Of a DNA stretch of 64,000 nucleotides, positions 35,289-47,205 are shown one piece after another. The DNA lies in the NCBI GenBank assembly GCA_023374045.1, contig CM041781.1:142530982-142594981 (forward strand). The letters are read 5' to 3'. The DNA comes from Limonium bicolor. Its lineage: Eukaryota; Streptophyta; Magnoliopsida; Caryophyllales; Plumbaginaceae. The translations under genes and the position numbers were made by a program. Below the pieces are notes generated by a model, which was given only the letters and a program-made list of their open reading frames with translations, was not told the DNA's origin and did no database searches. Every line of letters begins with the position of its first letter. Within the stretch, counting starts at the first letter, position 1.

Positions 35289-35310
35289 ATATATATATAT
35301 ATATATATAT
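35289..35310. repeat. (AT)n microsatellite in the E 5' LTR
   Basis: Eleven AT units; the 3' LTR copy (47243-47266) has twelve. Confidence 0.95.
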
Positions 35311-36779
35311 GAACACATGTCAAGAATAAAGACATAAACTATAGTATATGATGACGTAAAATACTAAGGTCAGTATATAACCTTGGTGTGCTACATAAAT
35401 CCCAACGAAGTGTCATAAGTGTTTAACGTAAGGCTCCATGCTCTAATGTAAATCGAGAACTAACTCACACAACGAGTTAGGGGATTATTCAGTAACGATA
35501 CCTTAACTAGTAACAAACGTTAAGTCTGGGGACATAGTATCAGGATTTTGAACGTTATTCGGAAATACCGAATTGTGCTGTCATGTGGATTGACGCTTAG
35601 TGTTCCTTGTATTACTAGATCGCATTCCCGACGTACGCGCTCGGAAGCTCTAGTGGTCTGCACTGCACGAATCTAGTCAACGGTGTACGGTATGTAAAGG
35701 GATTTGATCCGGGTTGTCCTGAGGAATTCCTCGGGCTCGGATTTGTTTGATAAATAACTTGTGTGAATGTATGTATGTGATTTATGTGCGTGATGTGTAG
35801 TTATATTCACTGCATTAATTATTTATGCACGGACGTCCTACGGGACTAATACTACGTCGACTATAGATCGACTTATACAAACTACATATGCGATATGTGT
35901 GTTGTGACCACTGTTGCGTGACCTAATACGCTAAGTATTACAAGTATGTAATTATAACCTAAGTAAAACACTTAGGAACGGGACACGACATTGTCGGTCC
36001 CTAGAGCTTTGACTCGAATGTGAACACTACCTAGAATAATTCTAGGCATGCGTAAGACCCATAGGGCAGCCAACAAATTAAGTGATGTACTCCATAACTA
36101 AAACTATAACTGACTATCTAACTAACAAAGCTAACAGTGGAGTGTGAATGAATGTGATGATGTACCTTAATCCAGACAGTCACTCATGCTGGTCGCGCGT
36201 AGAGATCTCTTGGGTTATCCCGTTTCGGGTTTTCCCTAGTTAAATCCTGATCGAGCCTAGATAGATCGTCAGGCGGAGTGTGCTACCGTTGGCACCAGGC
36301 CCTTGGCCACCTAAATGGACGCCTCTACAAAGGCAAAGTGAATAGCCCAGAGTCTTCGGATGATCAGGGCAGCGAGCACCTTGTGTGTACGTGGGACGAC
36401 AGTCCAAGTGAATATAATTCGGGTTGTCCTACTGACTCCCAACAGTGCTAACCAAAACTAATAATATGTGAGGGCCCGGGGGCCGAATGTTGTACTGTGC
36501 TAACTAAAATTAATGATATGTGAAGGCCGGAGGGCCGAGTGATGTACTATGTGATGATGTTAACGTACGATGAATGAGTTCTCAATACCATTGTATTGTA
36601 TGATGTATGACAGTAATGTGTAAATCCATATATGACTGTTTGGATTGGATGAATGAGTATATAATCATGCATGTTATTACAGTATTTATCATATCTGTAA
36701 AATGACAAAGCATGAAATCAATCTAATATCAAGACGGTTAAAAATGACAAGTGACCAATAGGGTCCAGATCCGGCATAC

Positions 36780-36796
36780 TCAGCGTCTATCGCTGA
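36780..36796 (+). other. LTR-end hairpin of E
   Basis: TCAGCG-TCTAT-CGCTGA, 6-bp stem, about 330 bp before the LTR end. In the 3' LTR (48720-48736) it is followed by GCGCAGGTTG; in this 5' copy the CA of CAGG is missing. Confidence 0.6.
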
Positions 36797-37129
36797 TACT
36801 ACACTTATTGCGGGTTGCTGAACACGTTGAAGCCGAAGTGCGGGATTGGGTAGTTAGGACATTGTTGATTTGGATTATGTTTAGATGCTCATAGTAGTTG
36901 TGCTTTTGATCCTTAGATAGAAATGTAGTGGTATCTCGTTGTCACTGCGGATTGTATTTTTATGTTTAATTTTGTTAAGATGTTGTAATGCGACACCACT
37001 CGTATGGGCGAGTGGTGGCAAGTAACACCCATGTGAGTTTATTACTGTAATTCCTTCCCGTGTGAGACACCTTTAATTCCTGTTCACGTGAGTGATTATT
37101 GCGTATTTGTTATGAGGGGTGTTACACAA

Positions 37130-37154
37130 TGGTATCAGAGCGGAGTACCGCTGA
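37130..37154 (+). other. PBS of E, hairpin partly eroded
   Basis: TGGTATCAGAGC at 37130-37141. Downstream is CCGCTGATG where B has TCGCTCTGATG, so two bases are lost and only a short AGCGG/CCGCT stem remains. Confidence 0.85.
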
Positions 37155-38173
37155 TGACGAGATACTAGGTTAAGACAGTGAGCTTAGATTTGGGAAACTT
37201 GGGAAACGTTTGTGAGGTACGAAACGTCTGTGTCTTAATGAAATTATGTGTTGGCAGAGCCTTTGGCCGCAAGTGTTTAGCCCATGGGGCAATAAATGAG
37301 TTGATTGTATTATGGTGCGTTGTTGAAAAGACGAACGGCAATACCGACATCTAGTGGTGGTGTGAGCCAGGAAGCTAACCAAGGGCATAAAGGCCCGGGA
37401 ATATTACCCCTATTAAGGTCCAGCTGAGAGCTCAACCAGGAGGAGACACAAACATCGTGAGTACATTGGCGACAGTCCACTTTCAGGTGGAAGTCCAATA
37501 TGAATTACCGCCGACAGTACCCCTCCGCCACAACCCAATGAGTATAAAATAACCAAGAAATATAATCCCCGAATATAGGGTAGAGGGGGCTACCAAGCCC
37601 CAGGCCGTTTAAACACTCTCGCAGCGAATGAATAATTCCTGCTCCTATAACATTTATACAACCTCAATGTCATACCATTGACGACCAAGCGCCGTATCAA
37701 TAGGCACTGCCAGAGGCGAGCGCCACTACTACTATAACATCGTGGAAAGGGTCACCCCAAGAACATCAGGGCAAGCGGACCGGGAGCACCACGAACTCAC
37801 GAACGCCGAGACCGTCGCCCGTAATGGGACCTTTAACCACCAAACTGTAAAAAGAAATTATTTTGACACGGGAGGAACTTTGTGAGAATACCGTCCTGTT
37901 CTGTACAAACTCCAATCCTAAACTTATGTGCACACAACACAGTGACACTAAACCCTGTCGTGGTGGTACCTGTAGGGAGACAAAGACCAAACGTTTACAC
38001 TATTATAAATCTAATGTGATGAAGGACTTGATTATTCTAATGATAATGTGGTCAGGAAAATTTCCCAAACCCAAATACTGTCTTATTCACGAACAATCAT
38101 TCCAAAGTTACTTAAGCAACCCATGCAACAGTGAGACAAACAAGTCGGGAACCGACAACTCTACTTGCATGGC

Positions 38174-38251
38174 GCGCTTGCTACTGCAAGCGCTGAACTA
38201 AACAAGGTACTAATAATTTCGTCTACCCCGCGCACTTGCTATTGCAAGTGC
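38174..38251 (+). other. Pair of leader hairpins in E
   Basis: GCGCTTGC/GCAAGCGC, loop TACT (38174-38193), and GCACTTGC/GCAAGTGC, loop TATT (38232-38251). The two stems differ by one base pair (G-C against A-T) changed on both arms. They are about 1.04 kb after the PBS. B has the same pair at the same position once E is removed. Confidence 0.75.
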
Positions 38252-40888
38252 TGCAATAATATACTGCTGCAGTTACCACTGCTACTATCGTACAAACGAA
38301 TACTGTAAACTGCGTAGACCTATGGTACGACACCATGGCTACCAATAATCACCAAACAATGGCACACCTCTAGTATAAACTACATAACTACAGTTGTTAC
38401 AATAAACCTCTAAGATACGAGGCCTACAACCTCTGAAGGGACCGACGAGTCCGGGTAACGCAAAAAAAAAAAAGGGGGCACGCCAGCCCATAATAAATTA
38501 TAACTACTAGACGAGAACGAATGTAATGACACAGGCTAAAAGCCAAGATAACATAATTTAATCATCAAAGCATTCAATGGCTGAATTGGAAGTGGACGGT
38601 GAAACCTGATTCCCGGGGATCAAGGGAAAACCAACCACAAATTGGGGTGAAAGGTTAGTGCAACACTGGTGCTGATCACACCAGAGTCGTATGACTCCTG
38701 AAACTCTTCACTAGTTGCCAACATTAATTATAGGACGGATAAACAAAACTGCAGTATCCTAGTTACAAACAACTAGCAAGGAACTTGCGATTAATCGCTA
38801 CGCTATATATATATATAAACATACAAATGAAACTATGAGGAGAATACGATCGTATAACGATCGCTGCCATACAATTTCCAACTATATCGTATGCGCAGTA
38901 TTTATATTAGTCACTTATATTTATATCTCATGATTACTCTCCTATATTATATGTTACATTTTCATCATCACCTTAATGTAAGATGACTATTTGACTTGAT
39001 GCATTATATTATGCAATATATATAATAAGAACTTTATCTTAATATCTTGTCACATTTCAGGGAAAAATTTAAAATTCCTAAGGTTTCATTTTATACCAAC
39101 CTCAGGTTATAAATTCCATTTTCTCATTACATATACTATAACCCATACTTTTAATAAAAACTGTATTATTGCCAAAAGGCATGTACATCAAAATTCATAC
39201 TTCCACCAACTCCTAATACTTTTCCATTATTTCAGTATTGCCACATATTTAATAGATGTTATACACATCATACGTTATAGTTCACTAACTATAAGTACAT
39301 ATACGCCAACCTGTGATGAACACAACAAGTTGGTAAAACGTATAAGTCCACAGATGGACCAAGAGTGAAAAGAACAATTCTATCTACTAACCGTAATACG
39401 GACATTACCAATACCTTCGCAACAATGAACGCGAATCAACACTGAACACATGAATAATTACCACCTCTGGGCACTACCTTTACCAAGAGGTGCCATGTAT
39501 GATAATGTACAATGATAGTGATCAACGTCAAGATTAAGTTCTATAGTATTATCTATATCATGATTATGAACAAGTCCATAAGCCGATTATGAAACAAGTC
39601 CTAAGTAGAAGAATGACTACCGCCATAGGCGTCCCGCCATGTAAAGAAAATGGTGAGTATTAATATATGTTAAAGACATGTCGTTTACTACTGTGATGAC
39701 TGTCAGTGATGAAAGAATGTGTAAATTGAACCAATGACAACCACCCAAATCGATATCACAGAACACACAAATCAAACACTAAATAGCGTAAATAAGCAAA
39801 CATCAAATGTACAAATAAGGAGCATAAGCTCAGGAGACCGGGAACACCGACTCCAATTACTTTTCAAGGCATATTACTAACGTAACAATGTCTAAATTAA
39901 TATAATGAAGCAATGGAGCTACGGTACATACCGTAAGCAATGTGAATAACAATGATGAATTACTAACAGGCGCCAAACCGCGCACTTAAAATACAAAAAA
40001 AAAAAAAAACTGCAGTTACAAGTAACTAGCACTACACAATAAGTAACAACAAAGACATTACTTACTAGCTGAATAACCAGCATGTAATTCTAATCACTAA
40101 TGGTGATAAATGTTTAGTCCTAATGGACAAACCTAATCTTAGGAGAAATAGCATACCCCTTTGAGGATACAGTGCCATCAAAGAAAATAGTTGGGAAGAT
40201 GAAGAGCCAAGTTGCTCAAGCAATCATGCAATCTACACTACACCCAATTAAACGAAAGAGGAAACGCACATAAACACCCAAGTATGAGAACTTACCCTAC
40301 GTCGTACCGGGAAGCATAAGTGAGACATGATAATGATTAAACCTGGAGGAAATAGTTATGTATGTACTCATGGAGATCAAGATAGGAGAACCGACATTGC
40401 TTCCTCAGCACCAATATTACATAGACGATTGCAACCATACAAACGAATCAACGATTAACGTTCAACTGGTTAACAACCAAGTGCTACCACTAATATGTTA
40501 CTAAGGACATGAGTCCAGGGAACAAAAATGTTCCAACCAACTTACCACCATACTGCTAGAACATTAGAATCTACGACAAGATAACCAACATTGCGGACCA
40601 ATCACTCAAACTACAACAAGGACATCCATCGAAAGGGAGATTGACAATAGAATACTTCACCATAGTCGTGTGACGGACGCTACCAGTTTACTAAATGAGA
40701 CATGGGACGACCGCACTCCGATAGGAGCATGTGGGCCTGACAGACTTATTTATAGGTTAGTCAGGTAAGTAGTAATGTATCAGTACGGTACCCCATGCAT
40801 GTAGACAAGTAGTGTTAGGAACACGAGAAGTAGTCAACTCCGTACTACGGACAGTGATGCAGATTACCTCGAAGATGGACGAGAAGAG

Positions 40889-41107
40889 AACTTCCAAACC
40901 TGTTGTTTTTCTTTGGCTTTCTTTCCTGTTACTGAACTTGATTCTTTTCTTTCTAGTTTCCCCAACTTAGTGACGCTGGTTAGTTAGGTGTTTGATTAAG
41001 ATCTAACTTAAAACAATCCACACAATCCGATTTAACCCACTGCTATGTCTCATATACTGAAACAAGAAATCCAAACTAGGACTGAAACTGATATAAGCTC
41101 TTTTCTG
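40889..41107 (-). repeat. Reversed copy of an LTR repeat unit in the E interior
   Basis: About 219 bp present in E but replaced by six bases (CCGTAG) in B at about 52325-52330. Read on the minus strand it follows the pattern of the ~190-bp LTR unit: a TCAGTTTCAG part, GTTTTAAGTTAG, CAAACACCTAACTAAC, GTTGGGGAAACTAG and an A/G-rich end. The edges carry AGAAGAG and CTCTTTTCT, roughly inverted. Confidence 0.6.
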
Positions 41108-41447
41108 TTAACCAACGGGCTAGAGAAACCAAGAACCTACAACACAGAGTAGCAGACGATACACAGTGGAGACAAGGAGACCCTTCAAAGATGACGAAGC
41201 AGACGACACACACAAGAAACCACTATATGGACGAAAAATACGTAGAACCCTCATAAGGATCATGCAAGTTCTTGCAACCCAAAGGAATCTACCAAATGAT
41301 GTGAATATAAACGCGTGACAACGCAATGATAAAAGACAAGCTAAATGCTAGCAGATACCTTAAGAAGGAATAATGGACTTGGAATGTACCACTCACATGA
41401 TGATTCGCTCATCTTATCTGTTTAACTCGTTAGATAGTAGCTGCTGA

Positions 41448-41517
41448 GAGTTTACGCCTCTGCACTCTGTATGACTGAGTGTTTTGGTATTGCACTTGTG
41501 CAGTTATTAATCTAGTG
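41448..41517 (+). repeat. Shared 60-70 nt motif in the E interior
   Basis: GAGTTTACGCCTCTGCACTC, then loop TGTATGACT, GAGTGTTTTGGTATTGCAC and GCAGTTATTAATCTAGTG. CACTC (41463-41467) pairs with GAGTG (41477-41481). The motif is not found at the matching place in B. Confidence 0.78.
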
Positions 41518-42044
41518 CTTAGATGCAATGGATATCAACAAGAGTGTGTATCAAAGAACTACAACAGTGTATTACTCTGGAATAAAACCACCAGGAGACA
41601 CGGATGACAATAATAATCTACGTGGACACGAAGGCTGGTACGTCTTGGTATTGCCAAGACAAGTGCAAAGAGCACCAAGTACTAACAAGAGCCAATGTCA
41701 TACCATACCTCAAACTGAATATCAATGGGAGAAGACACACGAATGTATACTAGTGATCCAAATAAGAGGATACACAGTAATGAAAAGAGGAAATTGAGCC
41801 TATGTTCATGGGTCTGCACCTCATGCAGAGCGAGTGGGCCCATTAGAACGAACTTGGAAGAGAGCACAAATACGTGCCTCACCCTTTATATATATTTAAG
41901 AGCCCGAAGGGGCTAGAGTCATACCTATCTCTCTGATATGAAAATAATCTACTCCAAAGGTGAAAACACCACAGGAGAGTTAGAGAACTCTATGAGAGCC
42001 AAGTATCCAGCGCTCATTGTGGAGCGGCTGTTGAATACTTGCGG

Positions 42045-42079
42045 GGTACGGGGGCGTAACCCTTTTTAAGGGGGGTAGA
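42045..42079 (+). other. First polypurine tract of E with its hairpin
   Basis: GGTACG-GGGG-CGTAAC (one mismatch) at 42045-42060, then TTTTTAAGGGGGGTAGAG. The tract matches the final tract of the element, 606 bp downstream. Confidence 0.7.
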
Positions 42080-42122
42080 GCCTCTTGGCTGTGCACATGT
42101 TTGCACTAAATTCTGTTATTTC

Positions 42123-42236
42123 GTATGCGGGTCATACAATAGTTTGTGGGTATGCGGGGCATACGATGTTGATTGTTGGACGTTGTTTGTGATGTGTTTG
42201 TTCATTTTGTTGGTGTTGTTGGTACGCGGGGCGTAC
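42123..42236 (+). repeat. GTATGC-GGG-GCATAC hairpin array in E
   Basis: Three hairpins: GTATG/CATAC (42123-42137), GTATGC/GCATAC (42150-42164) and GTACGC/GCGTAC (42222-42236). The last differs from the second by a T-A pair turned into a C-G pair on both arms. Confidence 0.75.
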
Positions 42237-42651
42237 GTGGTTGATTTTGTTGTGAAATGTGCATTGTTGTATGTATCTTATGAAATACTTCTTGAAATGA
42301 TGTATCTACATCCATGAATGTAGTACTGTCCTTTATGATATGCGGGATATATATATTATAGTACCTTGCATATTGATTACACATGGTATAGTCTGGATAC
42401 AAAATAAATCCTTAGATATGGAATGTGGAATGACAATATGGTATGACACCTCGGGGAGGTTGTCAGGATTGGTAGAACTGATAGGAAATGATGGTGCTGA
42501 TGGATCACCTATATCCATATATGTTTGAATTAACGCCACAATTGAGGGCTATGTGCGGTATTAGCACAATACGATGTGTAAATGATATATCACATAGATA
42601 TACATTATGGGATTATATGGGTAGTCATTAATACACCTATCTAAGTAAAGC

Positions 42652-42686
42652 GACTTCGGGACGAAGTCTTTTTAAGGGGGGTAGAT
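42652..42686 (+). other. 3' polypurine tract of E with its hairpin
   Basis: GACTTCG (42652-42658) pairs with CGAAGTC (42662-42668), loop GGA; tract AAGGGGGGTAGA at 42674-42685; LTR from 42687. Confidence 0.92.
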
Positions 42687-43303
42687 TGAAATACCCCTAA
42701 CTAATTAAATATTGATTAAGCATATAATCAATTAAACTAACGCCAAGCATGCTTTAAAAATAAGTCGGACGCAACAAAGTTTTCAGGAAGCCAAATGTAT
42801 GTGCATTGTTTTGTGAATAATAACCAATAGTGCAAAAAAAATATATGATAACATTAGCCACTTAATCAAACCTATGGTCAATATATTTCCTTGACCTGGC
42901 TAATATGTATTCCGCCAGTTTAAGACTGGTAACCGGGCACGTTAACGTTCTCGATTATAATTATGTGTGACTCATTATGTTTACCTTATTGAAGTAGTTC
43001 ATAACACCTTAATACATTAAGGTATAAACAATCAAGCAAGTAATAACTTGCGAACAAACGAACAGTTCAATATTACCGTACTTATGTACATACAGATATA
43101 TATGTACATATACACAACGTTACAAGATTATAATGTTGTACATGTAACTAAAACGCGACAAATGAAATAGTCGTAACCGTATATGGGTAAAATTAAAAAC
43201 GTGACATAACGAAATAGTAGTATATATATATGTACATACAACTACTAACGTGACATGTTAATACAAGTCACTTATATGCAATAAATAGGCATAACAAGGC
43301 TGG

Positions 43304-43400
43304 AAAAAAATAAAAGAGCAACTATGCTCTAGCCGGGATTCGAACCCGAGACCCTTCGTAACTATTCCAAACCTTAACCGATTGAGCTGCTGTCGAATTC
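43304..43400 (-). promoter_or_regulatory. tRNA-like module in the E 3' LTR
   Basis: Copy of the 5' LTR module, with A box, B box, hairpin and T-run all intact. A minus-strand transcript from here would run toward the E interior. Confidence 0.55.
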
Positions 43401-44389
43401 GGTATGAACTACCCATGAATTATAGTTAGTAGTCATCATACTAAAGTTACAGAATAAAAGGGTGAATCACCCGACATTCTCCTCAAAATCAAGATTAATA
43501 CAAACTCCCATAACGACAGAAATCCGATTAACCTGCTGATGTGCCATGAATCTCCATGCGACAGGGCTAATATTTCTTTTCAATTGCCCATGACATTCTC
43601 TGCAACTTGCGCCTCTGGACATGCTCAGTCTTGGAACTTACAGCAACATAATTCTTTCTTAACCTCTGAATCATTTCTTCCTGCTTCTACCGATACTCAA
43701 TACCCCATTCCAATCCTCCTTCTTCTCGCTTGCATGCCCACGCCAATGGCAAGCCAAGTACACCCACTGTTACCCTTGCGTGAAGGTGAGCCAAGGCCTT
43801 ATGGCTGTTCCTCTGTCTTTCTTGATTCCTCCATCCTTAATTTCAAAACGTAACTAATGCAACATGGCCAGGCCTCTCTGCATGTCGCTGCATCTCCATT
43901 CAAACAGAAAAACTGGTTAAGGACTAACACCTTTGGTTTGAACAGCAGCATCAGGTAACACCATTCTCTCTTTCAGATTGTCCTTCTGTCTTCTGTCGAG
44001 TATAACAGTAGACCTGTTAAACCATTCCCTTCTGGTCCCGGTTACGCAACAACTAAATTTGCAGATTTCTAAGCCCTAACAGAGCTATACTGGAGTGTGG
44101 CTATCTAATACATCATCTGAAGAAGTAACCAGAAGGTAAGAACATGTGAACAATCTCAGTTCTGTATCGATCCTCTCATCTATGCCATTTTCTGTTGTGT
44201 CCAAAAGAAAAGAATAATAACACCTGAGGAACCATTACAGTGGAGTCGTGAGTTCAAGAGCCTGAGTGTTATACCGTGCAAGGATCACAAGGAGGAACCT
44301 CATCTCAGTAAGACAGAAACAAATCAAAGGTACCGAATCATCCAACATTCTGTACAGATTCTAAAACCCAGAGCCTTTCTGTATAATGA

Positions 44390-47205
44390 CTTTCTGAGGC
44401 TGAGTCCTTGATGTTTTTGAGTAGTCTTGAGTTGCTAATGCGTTTATAATCTTATAATGCACCTAGCTAAGTCTCTATAAATGTGGGGTTGTGGAAGGAA
44501 AAGAAATAAAAACAGATCACAACTAAACAGAAAGAAAAGACATAGAACAGACGCAACAGTTATGTTTTGCTTCTAGAGTAGTTTTCAACTGATGAAATCT
44601 GTGTCTTGTCTACTTACCTTGCAGAGGAAATGTGAGAGTAGTAAGGGTTCAGTTAAAACTAAAAACCCCAGTAAAGGCAGTAGAGTTGGATAAGGAATTC
44701 AAACCTTGCCAAGTCACTATGTTATGTGTAAATCAACTGAAGAAAAATTGAAAAGAAAACCCAAGATTAAGAACTATCAGAAACCCAAGGAAGTTATCAG
44801 TTTCTGATGCTTCAGTTTAGTTCTGGGATTTTCGTATTTTTTTGTATAACAGGGTTGTGCTGTGAGTTAATGAACCAGAAAAACCTTCTAACACACTTTA
44901 GTATGGATAGGGACACTTTGGGAGGATTGAGAACCCAACCTGTTACACCAACCGAAGAAAAAAAAAACAGCAGTTTAAACGCTTCAGTTTATTCCAGTTT
45001 TCAAATTCTGTATAAAAGATTTGCTGGAGCATAGCCCTTGTGGTCTTGGGTTACTTCGTGATTCAAACTACATTAAAACATATAACTAAACAACTAAAAC
45101 AAGATGGGGGTAAATTGATAGTCAGTCTGTAACAGAAAACATAAATTGAAGAAGTTATGATAGTTTCTTTCCCAGGTTTCTGTGTGTTGAGACCTACGTC
45201 ATTTTGGGTCTGTCCTTAAGCTTAAAACCCTGCTAACACACTTAACTGATATGTAGGCATTTGGAGAGAAAAGGGAAAGAAAACAAAATAAAACTGTAAG
45301 CCAGTTTGTGAATGTACAGAAAACAGAACTAGAGAAGCAGCAGTCGCATTCTGAGTTCTGCAACCTTGTCAATTTGTGAGTAGTTGAGTAACAGAGTGGT
45401 TGAAGTTAGCTTGAGTTTAAACAAAAAAACTGGAACCTTGAATCAAGTGAGTGAATGTTTAGGGGTAAAATGAATAACAGATAGGTGGAATTGACAGAAG
45501 GAGATCGATGGAGGTCACTGATCCTATTGTGCAAAATCTTCCTGTTCTGTGTAACTCAGTACAGAAAATCTTGAAAGGGAATATTTAGAGATAGATGGAT
45601 AATGAAACAGATAAACAAGAGATAGTCAGACCATATCAGATTCGGTGTTCTTCTTGTGTCTGTTTAAGGTCGATTTTATAACAGCAATGAAGTAGATTAA
45701 ATAAACAGAAACAAAACAGAAATGAAATAGAAGAGAGAAGATATCAGTCTCAGGTTGTCAACTTATGAAATTCTTCATTTCAGTAAGGGTGAGTTCTGTA
45801 ACTGTAATAACATTTGCCCTGGCCTGTTTGAATTTAAAATCTTGGTAATACACTTGGCTAGGTAGTTAAGCAGGTTGAGGGAAGTTGTAAGTCAGATTCA
45901 CGAACAGAAAGAAAACAATAGGAGGAAAATGCAGCAGTTCACATTTTCTGTTTTCTGTTTCAGTTTCAGATTTTTCGTAAAGGGGTGTGAGAGATGCTGT
46001 CTTGGTTGTGTTGAGCTAGATTAGAGTCTAAAACCATATTAAGACATCTAACTAAGAAGATAAATAACATGCAGAGTGAGAAAGAAACCAGACCAAGGAA
46101 ACCAATCCTAGCGCATCAGTTTTTCAGTCTTTTTCCCAGGTTCTGTGTCAAGACTTTCAGAAGTGTAACCCTGGCTGCCTTGGGTTCCGTTTGGGATTAG
46201 AAGCTTGATATAACACTTGCCTAACTGAGCCAGCAATTTGGGAAGAACTTAAAGGCAATTCGTGAGCAAGAAAGAACAGAAGAGAGTTTAGTAGTTTTAT
46301 ATTTCAGTCTCGGAGGTTTGTTTCAGTTGTGTTTAGTTTCAATATGATGGCATATCAGGGACATTAACCAAGTTGTGGTGTGTTTGTTTTGGTTTAGAAT
46401 CTGATTTAAGGCCTTAACTAAAAGTCACTAATTTTGGTAGCTTGAGGGTCAATACGTGAACTAACAGAAGAGAATAAAAGAAGGGATATCAGAGTTTGAT
46501 ACCTCAGTTTTATGACTTTTCTGAAAGTTTGGTTTCTGTAAAACCCTGTGACAGAGGGTGTGTAAAGGGTTATATTGAGAGTTTTATGAGCTTAAATCCT
46601 TGCCAGTACATCTAACTAAATGTGTTAATATTTGGGGAAATTGGAGGTCAAAATTCGAGAGCAAAGGAAAGGAATAGGAATGAGGATATCAGATTGGTAT
46701 TTCAGTTTCGATAATGATTGTTCTCTGTATAACCCATTTTCAGAAGATTTAAAGAAGTTGTAGTGGCCTTACAATGGACCTAAAACACTACTAATATATT
46801 CTACTAGGTGGGCATACTCATTTGGAATATTAGAAACCAGTCAAGGATCTGACAGAAGAAGAAAACAAAATTGGCACCGATTCTGTCTCCTTTCAGATTG
46901 TTACTGTTGAGCTGTTTCTGTGTAGTTAAGTGCAGAAGGTATGTGAGTGTCTTATTGGTTTGTCTTGAGTTTGAAACGTTGTTAACACCCATAGCTAGTG
47001 GGGTAATACTGTGGGGAAGAAATTAAACAGAACTTGGACTAACTAGAAACAAGAACTGGGAAGGAATATGGAGGTTGTTGTTCAGATATCAATAATGTAT
47101 GAGCTTCTGTATAACCATGTTACAAAGGGTTATAAGGGGTGGTATTGAGTTACTAATGAACATAAAACATCTCTAACATACTTAAGTGAGCTTATAAAGC
47201 TTTGG
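44390..47205 (+). repeat. Diverged ~190-bp tandem array in the E 3' LTR
   Basis: LTR copy of the array at 32430-35260, offset by about 11.96 kb and nearly identical to it. No unit has been gained or lost between the two LTRs. Confidence 0.75.

Larger units (their letters stand above)
30728..37126 (+). repeat. E 5' LTR, 6399 bp
   Basis: Starts TGAAATACCCC and ends GAGGGGTGTTACA. In order it holds an inverted repeat near the start (TTGATTA/TAATCAA), a tRNA-like module on the minus strand (31344-31440), about 2.8 kb of diverged repeats of about 190 bp (32430-35260), an AT microsatellite, and a 1.6 kb 3' part shared with B. The ORF at 31579-31893 is repeated in the 3' LTR but has no counterpart in B, so I do not treat it as a gene. 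Confidence 0.94.
37127..42686 (+). mobile_element. E interior: non-coding, 5.6 kb
   Basis: Collinear with the B interior. No domain of gag or pol is recognisable and no long frame is kept between E and B. Landmarks are the PBS, two leader hairpins (38174-38251), a GGAC/GTCC hairpin (38439-38452), a reversed copy of an LTR repeat unit (40889-41107), the shared motif (41448-41517), a first polypurine tract, three GTATGC hairpins and the final tract. Confidence 0.82.
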
